A DNA stretch of 5,880 nucleotides from NCBI GenBank assembly GCA_024689285.1, contig JAILDR010000178.1, positions 1 to 5,880 on the forward strand, in the 5' to 3' direction. The position numbers were made by a program, and so were the translations under genes. Origin of the DNA: Bacteroidales bacterium (GTDB lineage: Bacteria > Bacteroidota > Bacteroidia > Bacteroidales > F082). The notes beneath the pieces were generated by a model, which worked only from the letters and a program-made list of their open reading frames with translations, did no database searches and was not told the origin of the DNA. Below, in pieces: positions 1 to 4,955 of the stretch (position 1 is its first letter; every line of letters starts with the position of its first letter).

Positions 1-67
1 TCCGCAATCTTGGTGAAGCTTTAGCCTGCTCGGTCAATTGATCCAATATAGCTTGTGTGATAACCAT
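1..67 (-). CDS. WbuC-family cupin, N-terminal fragment (second paralog, cut by window edge)
   Basis: Reading leftward from the ATG at 67-65 gives 22 residues, beginning MVITQAILDQL and ending QAKASPRLR, before the window ends. They align without gaps to the N-terminus of the complete WbuC cupin at 603-196: 14 of 22 residues are identical, including MVI, the LD pair, QAK and SPRLR. This is the conserved WbuC N-terminal region that precedes the cupin barrel. The barrel and its metal ligands lie outside the window, so activity cannot be judged. The gene follows the first wbuC on the same strand with a gap of about 128 bp, so the two look like a tandem paralog pair. No Shine-Dalgarno sequence is visible. 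The family occurs in O-antigen and capsule clusters and its reaction is not established. The call rests on the paralog match over a short stretch. Confidence 0.75.
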   Translation of the reverse strand, partial: MVITQAILDQLTEQAKASPRLR

Positions 68-80
68 CCTGGTAATAAAA

Positions 81-133
81 TGAGCATCTAAGCAACTAAG
101 CTGTAAGCAAAAATAAGCCGTAAGCATCTAAGC
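81..133. repeat. Degenerate GCTTA-type short repeat in the wbuC leader (copy A)
   Basis: On the plus strand this stretch is built from variations on TAAGCATC, CTAAGCA and TAAGCCG units, 7-8 bp each; on the minus strand they read GCTTAGAT or GCTTACG. It fills most of the space upstream of the partial wbuC start. The related copy at 603-640 sits at the same place upstream of the other wbuC gene. No function is assigned. Confidence 0.7.
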
Positions 134-134
134 C

Positions 135-168
135 ATCACCACCTCGGCCAAAACAAATAACTGCAAAA
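135..168. repeat. 34-bp conserved spacer block, copy A
   Basis: This block contains CTCGGCCAAAACAAATAACT and differs from 641-674 at one position in 34. Both copies lie upstream of a wbuC start, next to GCTTA-type repeats. A weaker match follows on the left-to-right reading (181-200 against 686-705, 17 of 20 identical). Here that second match overlaps the end of the complete wbuC gene. The block may be a duplicated leader or a regulatory element. Confidence 0.8.
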
Positions 169-195
169 ACCGCCAAACGCCTTTCAAAATCGCTT

Positions 196-603
196 TCATT
201 TTTTCACCGGGATTTCAAGTATGCCCTCAATTTCATGCGGCACGTATGGCCCTTCCTTGCATTCAAAAATAACGGAGCCTGGCTCTAAGGCTTCTACAGT
301 GTGCCACACGTTCTTTTCCACGTTCACGCCATAACGGCCTTCTGTTGGGGAAATGACGTGGTCTTCAATGATAGAACCATCGTCGTTGAAGGTTGTGATA
401 CGGATTTTGCCACGTAATACCACAAACGATTCCTCTTTCTTAGGATGCCTGTGAATGGGAATATCTGCACCAGGTTCAACAGCATTCAGGAAACGGTGGC
501 ACTTGTCCTCCAAGCTTTGGTGAATGTTCAAATTCATCCGCAATCGGGGCGAGTCCTTAGCTTGGGCTGATAAACCGTCTAAAACCTTATCGTCGATAAC
601 CAT
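196..603 (-). CDS. wbuC: WbuC-family cupin-fold metalloprotein
   Basis: This is a 135-residue cytoplasmic single-domain cupin. The cupin motif 1 is clear: G45, five residues, H51-R-H53, four residues, E58, six residues, G65, so H51, H53 and E58 are the expected metal ligands. The motif 2 histidine is H101 in NVWHTVEAL. The N-terminal SPRLRMNLN segment is typical of WbuC. I start at the ATG at 603-601. An upstream in-frame ATG at 624 would add seven residues (MLRCLRL) encoded entirely by the GCTTA repeat, and the MVI start matches the neighbouring paralog exactly. The stop is TGA at 198-196. WbuC proteins are found in O-antigen and capsule loci, but their reaction is not established. The gene lies between the mutarotase (gap of about 122 bp) and a second wbuC. 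Family assignment is strong; function is open. Confidence 0.9.
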   Translation of the reverse strand: MVIDDKVLDGLSAQAKDSPRLRMNLNIHQSLEDKCHRFLNAVEPGADIPIHRHPKKEESFVVLRGKIRITTFNDDGSIIEDHVISPTEGRYGVNVEKNVWHTVEALEPGSVIFECKEGPYVPHEIEGILEIPVKK

Positions 604-640
604 AAGCCGTAAGCATCTAAGCATCTAAGCACCTAAGCAA
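603..640. repeat. Degenerate GCTTA-type short repeat at the wbuC start (copy B)
   Basis: The stretch contains repeated TAAGCATC and CTAAGCA units on the plus strand, related to 81-133. The segment ATAAGCCGTAAGCATCTAAG is shared exactly by both copies (113-132 and 602-621). Here the repeat abuts, and slightly overlaps, the wbuC ATG, so any native leader or ribosome binding site in the last 35 bp has been replaced or masked by repeat. Confidence 0.75.
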
Positions 641-674
641 ATCACCATCTCGGCCAAAACAAATAACTGCAAAA
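641..674. repeat. 34-bp conserved spacer block, copy B
   Basis: This is the second copy of the block at 135-168 (33 of 34 identical). Read on the minus strand it contains CAGTTATTTG, with a TTTTTGAAAG further upstream. In both copies a TTTG lies 22-23 bp before GTTATTTG, which loosely resembles the Bacteroides promoter arrangement (TTTG, then TAnnTTTG). The match to consensus is poor, so a promoter role is only a possibility. Confidence 0.75.
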
Positions 675-725
675 CTGACACACATCTTTCAAAAACGCTG
701 TCAATTCCATTCTAAAACACCGTGG

Positions 726-1049
726 CTAAAATATTTTTTCCATCATCTGCCACTTCTCGTCGCTCCTGGCATCGGCTTTGCAGCCTTGGAATTGGCTTAC
801 GTAAGCCTCCCATTCGGCTTGACGAGGAAGAGTGGCGAGACGAGCCATGTCGCGTTGCCAGTCGAAGTCATCCACGGTGTCGCAAATCATAAAGAGACTT
901 CTCCCCTTGCGGTAGATTTGCATATCGAGGATGCCTACTTGCCGTTGGCCATCGATAATCTCTGGCCATACATGGGCGTGAGCTTCCACATATTTCGCAA
1001 TCATTTCCTCGTCATCAACCAAGGTCAACGTCTGACAATATCTTTTCAT
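726..1049 (-). CDS. RhaM-like L-rhamnose/L-fucose mutarotase family protein
   Basis: This 107-residue protein belongs to the L-rhamnose mutarotase (RhaM, formerly DUF718) family, whose members interconvert the alpha and beta anomers of a 6-deoxy sugar in the cytoplasm. The motif Y20-x3-H24-x3-W28-P-E30 matches the Y-x3-H...WPEL motif of E. coli RhaM, which carries the catalytic Tyr and His. W64, W80 and the C-terminal SDEKWQ segment also fit, and the length is close to the usual 104. I start at the ATG at 1049; a GTG at 1079 would add ten residues but falls in the CACAGAT repeat. It lies 53 bp downstream of the kinase/nucleotidylyltransferase fusion. Anomeric kinases need one anomer, so it probably supplies that enzyme (inference). 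L-fucose is as likely a substrate as L-rhamnose, given fcl nearby. Confidence 0.85.
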   Translation of the reverse strand: MKRYCQTLTLVDDEEMIAKYVEAHAHVWPEIIDGQRQVGILDMQIYRKGRSLFMICDTVDDFDWQRDMARLATLPRQAEWEAYVSQFQGCKADARSDEKWQMMEKIF

Positions 1050-1078
1050 AATCTCACACTGAATAATGTTTTTTGTCA

Positions 1079-1105
1079 CACAGATAGCACAGATATCACA
1101 GATTA
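1079..1105. repeat. Three CACAGAT copies at exact 9-bp period
   Basis: CACAGAT starts at 1079, 1088 and 1097, an exact 9-bp period (CACAGATAG, CACAGATAT, CACAGATTA). The left end lies in the mutarotase leader. The right end contains the TAA stop of the fusion gene (1105-1103). It is followed directly by the GC palindrome at 1106-1118. It is not part of any recognised RNA or operator family. Confidence 0.75.
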
Positions 1106-2287
1106 TCGCCTGCGGCGAATTGTCAATCTAATAGCTTCTTTATGTTCATTAGCAAATGTTTCAGTGTCTTCTACCACACAGGCGAGATAGCCACCACCTC
1201 CTGCTCCGGGCATCTTATATGCCATTACGAGTTTTTCGTATTTTTCGATGTAGGATGGAACCGTGCCTTGTATCATAGCAGGAAACATTGCCACTTGCGC
1301 CTCAAATGAGGCTTTATAGGCTTTCGCAAATGCTTCCAAGTTCAGGTTTATTATCGCTTCCCAGCAGTCGTCGGCAGCTTTTGCCAATGCCTGAACTTTT
1401 GGTAAAGTGATGTCTTTTCCTTCCACTACGGAGCAGCCTGGCTTACGGGGTTCCATGGGAATCATCACCAAGTGCGACTCTAACCAGCTCAACACGGCCT
1501 CGTCGTTGCAGGTCTCAATCTTCTCCGGCCAAAAGCGATTGTTGTAATAGTGGCGGCAGAGGCCGGGGATGCAGATGCCTATCGAGTCTTGGGCACCACT
1601 GATGATACCGTCTGAACGCTCTGGGTTGTTCTCATAGCAGAATACAAGGCGGGCCAAGGTTTCGGGTTCCATGTCGGGCAACTCCAACGGCCAAATCTTC
1701 TTGATCATGTTCCGTGTGGAAGTACTCAATCCGCAACGTTCTCGCACCTCAAATGTAGGCTCCAAACTGATGGTGATAGCCCAACCTGGGGCATAACACG
1801 AAACATACGGTTGGTCAATCCAAGTCCCTGCCAAGTCCAATCGTGTGGGAATCCGGCAGAGTTGCTCCTTGATGGCAGTGCTTGAATGGGCTTCCAAACC
1901 CTTGTGCGGGTCGCGTTTCAGCACCACATATTCCATGTCTCGCTCCTCACAGAACTTCCGCTTCTCTTCTGAGGCTCCGTCTTCGTTCACCACCAAAATA
2001 TCAGGCTTCAGAAAATCGACTGTCGGCACAAAGTCCATGATGCCGCTGCCAGCGTTGATGTAAGCATCCTTCACATAGCGAATGGCCTTCACCATGAAGA
2101 GGCGGTCTTGCTCGTTCCACAGCGTCTTATGCCCTTTGTAGTGCAAGATAGTCTCATCCGAGCCTATACCCACATACAGGTCGCCATACTCAGCCGCCTG
2201 ACGGAAGAACTCCACATGTCCCGAATGGAGCAAATCATAACAACCACTAACGAAAACCTTTGGTTTCTTTGAAAGTTCAAAGTTCAT
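1103..2287 (-). CDS. Fused TagD-like nucleotidylyltransferase and GHMP-family sugar kinase
   Basis: The 394-residue protein has two domains. Residues 9-143 are an HxGH nucleotidylyltransferase of the TagD/RfaE-domain-II type: VFVSGCYDLLHSGH (H21, H24), DRLFMVKAIRYV at 61-72, R125, and SSTAIKEQL at 135-143 in place of the usual ISTT motif. Residues 145-394 are GHMP-kinase-like: RIPTRLDLAGTWID at 145-158, GLSTSTRN at 186-193 as a likely ATP loop, GAQDSIG at 231-237 as in fucokinase and HddA, and GAGGGGYLA at 361-369. About 30 residues separate the first two kinase motifs, clearly fewer than I expect in HddA or fucokinase, so the kinase is compact. It probably phosphorylates a free sugar and activates it with a nucleotide, a counterpart of Fkp or HldE; substrate and nucleotide are unknown. 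Residues 1-6 (MNFELS) and the RRRR tail are encoded by flanking repeats. Confidence is high for domains, low for substrate. Confidence 0.85.
   Translation of the reverse strand: MNFELSKKPKVFVSGCYDLLHSGHVEFFRQAAEYGDLYVGIGSDETILHYKGHKTLWNEQDRLFMVKAIRYVKDAYINAGSGIMDFVPTVDFLKPDILVVNEDGASEEKRKFCEERDMEYVVLKRDPHKGLEAHSSTAIKEQLCRIPTRLDLAGTWIDQPYVSCYAPGWAITISLEPTFEVRERCGLSTSTRNMIKKIWPLELPDMEPETLARLVFCYENNPERSDGIISGAQDSIGICIPGLCRHYYNNRFWPEKIETCNDEAVLSWLESHLVMIPMEPRKPGCSVVEGKDITLPKVQALAKAADDCWEAIINLNLEAFAKAYKASFEAQVAMFPAMIQGTVPSYIEKYEKLVMAYKMPGAGGGGYLACVVEDTETFANEHKEAIRLTIRRRR
1106..1118. repeat. GC-rich palindrome TCGCCTGCGGCGA inside a gene end
   Basis: This 13-bp inverted repeat has 5-bp arms (TCGCC and GGCGA) around TGC. 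Its 11-bp core occurs again in the opposite orientation at 3771-3781. Here it encodes the terminal RRRR of the fusion protein, immediately before the stop. There is no T-run on either strand next to it, so it is not a standard intrinsic terminator. Confidence 0.7.
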
Positions 2288-2288
2288 A

Positions 2289-2310
2289 GTTTATAGTTTA
2301 AAGTCAGTTT
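2289..2310. repeat. 20-22 bp element, left arm of pair flanking the S23 gene
   Basis: The first 20 bp read GTTTATAGTTTAAAGTCAGT. The reverse complement of 2715-2736 matches the full 22 bp with one difference, so the two form inverted arms around the S23 gene. A direct near-copy with one difference in 20 lies at 3711-3730. The element abuts the ATG of the fusion gene at 2287. Confidence 0.8.
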
Positions 2311-2324
2311 AATCAGTTGAAAGT

Positions 2325-2693
2325 TTATTCAGTCGATGGTTTATAAGAGTTTTGGAGTCCTGAAAGAAGACGAGCATCCTCTTTAATAAGTTCATCCATA
2401 CTCATTCGATCTTCAGTAGTAATGTAGCCAAGTTCCTCCGCAATTTCAAACTGCGAGGAAACCTCCATAAGAGAGCCAAAGGCTACTTCTATGAAATGTG
2501 ACTTGTCTTTTACTGAATAACGATTTACCCCCTCAGCTATATTCGAGGTAATAGAAACAGAAGCTCGTCTCAGTTGGTCGCACATGGCATAACGCTCCTC
2601 AACTGGGAATTTTTTCAGTAGTTTATACGTCCTTTTAACTACTTCCTTTGCTTTCTGATAGGCTATCAACTTTCTATACCCAAATACTTCCAT
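2325..2693 (-). CDS. Four-helix-bundle protein, 23S rRNA-intervening-sequence (S23) family
   Basis: The 122-residue all-helical protein carries the family hallmark QLRRASVSITSNIAEG at 40-55, an N-terminal YRKLIAYQKAKEVV helix (the family usually has WQKA), and the FIEVAFGSLMEVSSQFEIA helix at 67-85. No signal peptide or membrane segment is seen. The family was first seen as an ORF inside intervening sequences of 23S rRNA genes, but stand-alone copies are common in Bacteroidetes and their function is unknown. It interrupts an otherwise sugar-metabolic run, 59 bp after fcl and 37 bp before the fusion gene, and is bracketed by a 22-bp inverted repeat. Its TAA stop (2327-2325) lies in repeat sequence. 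It may have been inserted as a cassette rather than serving the pathway. The start at 2693 gives the usual length. Confidence 0.9.
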   Translation of the reverse strand: MEVFGYRKLIAYQKAKEVVKRTYKLLKKFPVEERYAMCDQLRRASVSITSNIAEGVNRYSVKDKSHFIEVAFGSLMEVSSQFEIAEELGYITTEDRMSMDELIKEDARLLSGLQNSYKPSTE

Positions 2694-2700
2694 ACTTTTT

Positions 2701-2750
2701 CAACTATAAACTTAAAACTGACTTTCAACTATAAACATTCAACTTTCAAC
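2701..2750. repeat. Tandem CTTTCAACTATAAAC-type repeats with right arm of the inverted pair
   Basis: CAACTATAAAC occurs at 2701-2711 and again at 2726-2736, with related TTCAAC units up to 2750. The segment 2715-2736 is the right inverted arm matching 2289-2310 (21 of 22). It occupies the fcl-S23 gap, and the array reaches the fcl stop codon at 2755-2753. Confidence 0.75.
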
Positions 2751-2752
2751 TA

Positions 2753-3694
2753 TCAGCGCTCCGCCCTGAAAGGATTTTGTAAAAAATCCTGATAGGCGAG
2801 CGCAATACCGTCTTCCAACTCGGTCTTGTACGTCCAACCCAGTTTGGCGGCTTTGCTCACATCCAAAAGCTTCCTTGGGGTGCCGTTCGGGCGGGTGGTG
2901 TCCCACTCGATGCGGCCTTTGTAGCCTACCACTTTGGCCACCAGCTCGGTCAGGGACTTAATGGTCAGTTCCTTGCCAGTGCCGGCATTGACGGTTTCGT
3001 TTCCACTGTAGTTGTTCATCAGGAATACGCAGAGGTTGGCCAGGTCATCCACATAAAGAAACTCGCGCAAAGGGCTGCCGTCGCCCCAGCAGGTGACGCT
3101 CTCCAAACCGGCCTCTTTCGCCTCATGGAAACGACGTATCAATGCGGGCAACACATGGCTGTGCTCGGGATGATAGTTGTCGTTGGGGCCATAGAGATTC
3201 GTCGGCATTACAGAGATATAGTCGGTGCCGTACTGGCGGTTGAGGTACTCGCAGTATTTCAGGCCACTGATTTTGGCTAATGCGTAGGCCTCATTGGTCT
3301 TCTCCAGCTCGCTGGTCAGCAGGCAGCTTTCGGGCATAGGCTGAGGAGCCATACGGGGATAGATGCAGCTGCTGCCGAGGAATTCCAACTTCTTGCAGCC
3401 ATTTTTCCAAGCAGCATGGATGACGTTCATCTCCAGAATCATGTTGTCGTACATGAAGTCGGCCAGGGCCGATTGGTTGGCCACGATGCCACCCACCTTG
3501 GCTGCCGCCAGAAACACATATTCAGGCTTCTCCTCGGCAAAGAACTTCTCCACCGCCTCCTGACGGGTCAAATCCAGTTCCTTGTGGGTGCGAGTAATAA
3601 TATTGTTATAGCCTTGACGCTGTAATTCTCTCACGATAGCTGAGCCAACCATACCACGGTGGCCCGCCACATAAATCTTCGAATCCTTATTCAT
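2753..3694 (-). CDS. fcl: GDP-L-fucose synthase (GDP-4-keto-6-deoxymannose 3,5-epimerase/4-reductase)
   Basis: The 313-residue extended-SDR protein uses NADPH to epimerise and reduce GDP-4-keto-6-deoxy-D-mannose to GDP-L-fucose in the cytoplasm. The Rossmann motif G11-HRG14-MVG17 is present. The active-site set known from E. coli Fcl (S107, C109, Y136, K140, H179) is all present one position later: S108, C110, Y137, K141 and H180 in HPEHSHVLPALIRR. NLYGPNDNYHP and REFLYVDDLA are further family signatures. Length is typical, and the ATG at 3694 places the glycine motif correctly. It lies 147 bp downstream of manC on the same strand. Gmd, which makes its substrate, is not in the window and is often adjacent in other genomes. 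The TGA stop is at the edge of a repeat array. The assignment is very secure. Confidence 0.97.
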   Translation of the reverse strand: MNKDSKIYVAGHRGMVGSAIVRELQRQGYNNIITRTHKELDLTRQEAVEKFFAEEKPEYVFLAAAKVGGIVANQSALADFMYDNMILEMNVIHAAWKNGCKKLEFLGSSCIYPRMAPQPMPESCLLTSELEKTNEAYALAKISGLKYCEYLNRQYGTDYISVMPTNLYGPNDNYHPEHSHVLPALIRRFHEAKEAGLESVTCWGDGSPLREFLYVDDLANLCVFLMNNYSGNETVNAGTGKELTIKSLTELVAKVVGYKGRIEWDTTRPNGTPRKLLDVSKAAKLGWTYKTELEDGIALAYQDFLQNPFRAER

Positions 3695-3710
3695 TTTTTT
3701 AAAGTTTAAT

Positions 3711-3730
3711 GTTTAGAGTTTAAAGTCAGT
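3711..3730. repeat. 20-bp element, left arm of pair in the fcl-manC gap
   Basis: GTTTAGAGTTTAAAGTCAGT differs from the element at 2289-2308 at one position. The reverse complement of 3799-3818 resembles it with three differences, so the two form an imperfect inverted pair, with a continuous 12-pair run (one G-U) if transcribed. The pair encloses 68 bp that contain the GC palindrome. Confidence 0.75.
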
Positions 3731-3769
3731 GGTGAGTGTATAGTTTTTAGTTTTAAGTTACTTGAAACT

Positions 3770-3782
3770 CCGCCGCAGGCGG
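3770..3782. repeat. GC-rich palindrome CCGCCGCAGGCGG between inverted arms
   Basis: This has 5-bp arms (CCGCC and GGCGG) around GCA. Its core CGCCGCAGGCG is the reverse complement of the core at 1107-1117. It stands out as GC-rich in an AT-rich gap. No T-run follows on either strand, so a terminator is not supported. Confidence 0.7.
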
Positions 3783-3798
3783 CACTATCAACTTGTGA

Positions 3799-3840
3799 AC
3801 TGACTCTAAACTATCAACTATCAACTCTAAACTATCAATT
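3799..3840. repeat. 20-bp element (right arm) plus AACTATCAACTCTAAACT-type repeats before the manC stop
   Basis: ACTGACTCTAAACTATCAAC at 3799-3818 is the inverted partner of 3711-3730. Its reverse complement differs from the 2289-2308 copy at two positions in 20. AAACTATCAA recurs at 3808-3817 and 3829-3838, ending next to the manC TAA at 3844-3842. Together with 3711-3782 this accounts for almost all of the 147-bp fcl-manC gap. Confidence 0.7.
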
Positions 3841-3841
3841 A

Positions 3842-4885
3842 TTATTCTGCTGAAAACTCTCTTATTCTTTGTTCTTCGCTGCGTTTGCACACGAGTATTT
3901 GTCCGTTCTTTTCGCTCACGATGTAGCCGTCCAGGCCTTGCAGCACCACCTTCTTGGCATCTTCGGCATGGACTACGCAATTCGAGCATTCGTATAGCTT
4001 AATATTGCCCACGGCACCATTGCCGTTGGTATCTTTTGTTAGCTTGTCGTGAAGTGAGGCCCAGTTGCCGAGGTCGCTCCAACCAAAGTCAGCAGGATGG
4101 GTATATACCTTGCCATCTGCGGCTGCGGGTTCCATCACCGCAAAGTCGATGGAGATTTTTTCGCAATTGGGGAATATGCCAGCCACATCACCAGTTGCGG
4201 CAATCTTGTCCATATCAGCTGCAATGTTGGGCTTGTATTTCAGAATGCTTTCAGTGATGGTGTCGATGTTCCATACAAAGATACCGGCATTCCAAAGGTA
4301 GTTGCCTGCTTTTAAGTATTTCTCAGCGGTTTCAAGGTTGGGTTTTTCCTTGAAAGATGCGACGGCCTGGATTTCGGGGGATTCCGCATCAGGTGCGGAA
4401 TGAGGCATGGCCTCAACGTAGCCGTAGCCCATCTCAGGTCTGGAAGGCTTAATACCGATGGTCACAATGGCGTTATTACCCTCGGTAAAAGACAAAGCGT
4501 TCTTAATCACTCTGCGGAACTCTTCGGGGTTCATCACCACGGCATCGGCAGGAGTGACTACCACGTTGGCTTGCGGGTCTTCTTTCTTAATGCTCCAGCA
4601 AGCCCAAGCGATGCAGGGGGCAGTATTTCGTGCGGCAGGCTCGGCCAAGATATGCGAAGCGGGCATATCGGGAATCTGTTGCTTTACGATGTCAACGTAG
4701 GCGGCATTGGTCACCACCCAGAAGTTGCTCATCGGGGCAATGCCTTTGAAGCGATCTACGGTCAATTGAATCAGCGTGCGACCGCAACCCAAGATGTCAA
4801 TAAACTGTTTCGGATATTCAGGGGTGCTAAGGGGCCAGAAACGGCTTCCTACGCCACCAGCCATGATAACTACATGATTGTTCAT
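3842..4885 (-). CDS. manC: Mannose-1-phosphate guanylyltransferase (GDP-mannose pyrophosphorylase)
   Basis: The 347-residue enzyme converts mannose 1-phosphate and GTP to GDP-mannose, the precursor of GDP-L-fucose. The nucleotide-binding signature MAGGVGSRFWPLSTPEYPKQF begins at residue 8. EPAARNTAPCIAWA at 82-95, GYGYVE at 153-158, FKEKP at 178-182, NAGIFVW at 199-205 and FGWSDLGNW at 267-275 follow in the family order. It ends at about 347 residues, so it is the single-function form without the C-terminal phosphomannose isomerase cupin found in longer AlgA/ManC types. In the usual PADH motif it reads TPADAVV at 111-117, with Ala for His; the Asp is kept. It lies 141 bp downstream of the epimerase gene and upstream of fcl. 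The ATG at 4885 is the first residue of the expected fold. The assignment is secure. Confidence 0.96.
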   Translation of the reverse strand: MNNHVVIMAGGVGSRFWPLSTPEYPKQFIDILGCGRTLIQLTVDRFKGIAPMSNFWVVTNAAYVDIVKQQIPDMPASHILAEPAARNTAPCIAWACWSIKKEDPQANVVVTPADAVVMNPEEFRRVIKNALSFTEGNNAIVTIGIKPSRPEMGYGYVEAMPHSAPDAESPEIQAVASFKEKPNLETAEKYLKAGNYLWNAGIFVWNIDTITESILKYKPNIAADMDKIAATGDVAGIFPNCEKISIDFAVMEPAAADGKVYTHPADFGWSDLGNWASLHDKLTKDTNGNGAVGNIKLYECSNCVVHAEDAKKVVLQGLDGYIVSEKNGQILVCKRSEEQRIREFSAE

Positions 4886-4934
4886 ATTATATAAGTTTCA
4901 AGTTTCAGGATTATTCGCTTCATTTATTATATTT

Positions 4935-4955
4935 CAAAGGTGCTCATGACCTTTG
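4935..4955. other. Perfect 7-bp hairpin (CAAAGGT/ACCTTTG) in the manC leader
   Basis: CAAAGGT, a 7-nt loop and ACCTTTG form a perfect inverted repeat 50 bp before the manC ATG. On the minus strand the right arm is followed by AAATATAATAAATG, not a T-run, so a terminator is unlikely. Its TTTG lies 21 bp before TAATCCTG, a poor match to the Bacteroides -33/-7 pair. It may be a leader structure or an operator; support is weak. Confidence 0.4.

Noticed and set aside
604..624. Upstream ATG extending wbuC by seven residues
   Set aside because: The extension (MLRCLRL) is encoded by the GCTTA repeat and is absent from the neighbouring paralog, whose start matches MVI.
1050..1079. GTG start extending the mutarotase by ten residues
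   Set aside because: It begins in the CACAGAT repeat; the ATG at 1049 gives the usual family length and N-terminal strand.
786..1190. 134-residue open frame on the plus strand opposite the mutarotase
   Set aside because: It is antisense to a gene with conserved catalytic residues, has no recognisable fold, and runs through the CACAGAT repeat.
3770..3782. Intrinsic terminator between manC and fcl
   Set aside because: The 5-bp GC hairpin has no T-run after it on either strand, and the genes are co-directional.
3753..3989. 78-residue minus-strand frame overlapping the manC 3' end and the repeats
   Set aside because: Its sequence is made of repeat-derived and arginine-rich low-complexity residues in a different frame from manC; it looks non-coding.
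4886..4893. TATAAT-like sequence just before the manC ATG
   Set aside because: It is too close to the start codon to be a promoter with a leader, and Bacteroidetes promoters use a different -7 motif.
4400..4894. 164-residue open frame on the plus strand opposite manC
   Set aside because: It is antisense to a securely identified gene, shows no recognisable domain, and its frame is open because of the codon pattern of manC.
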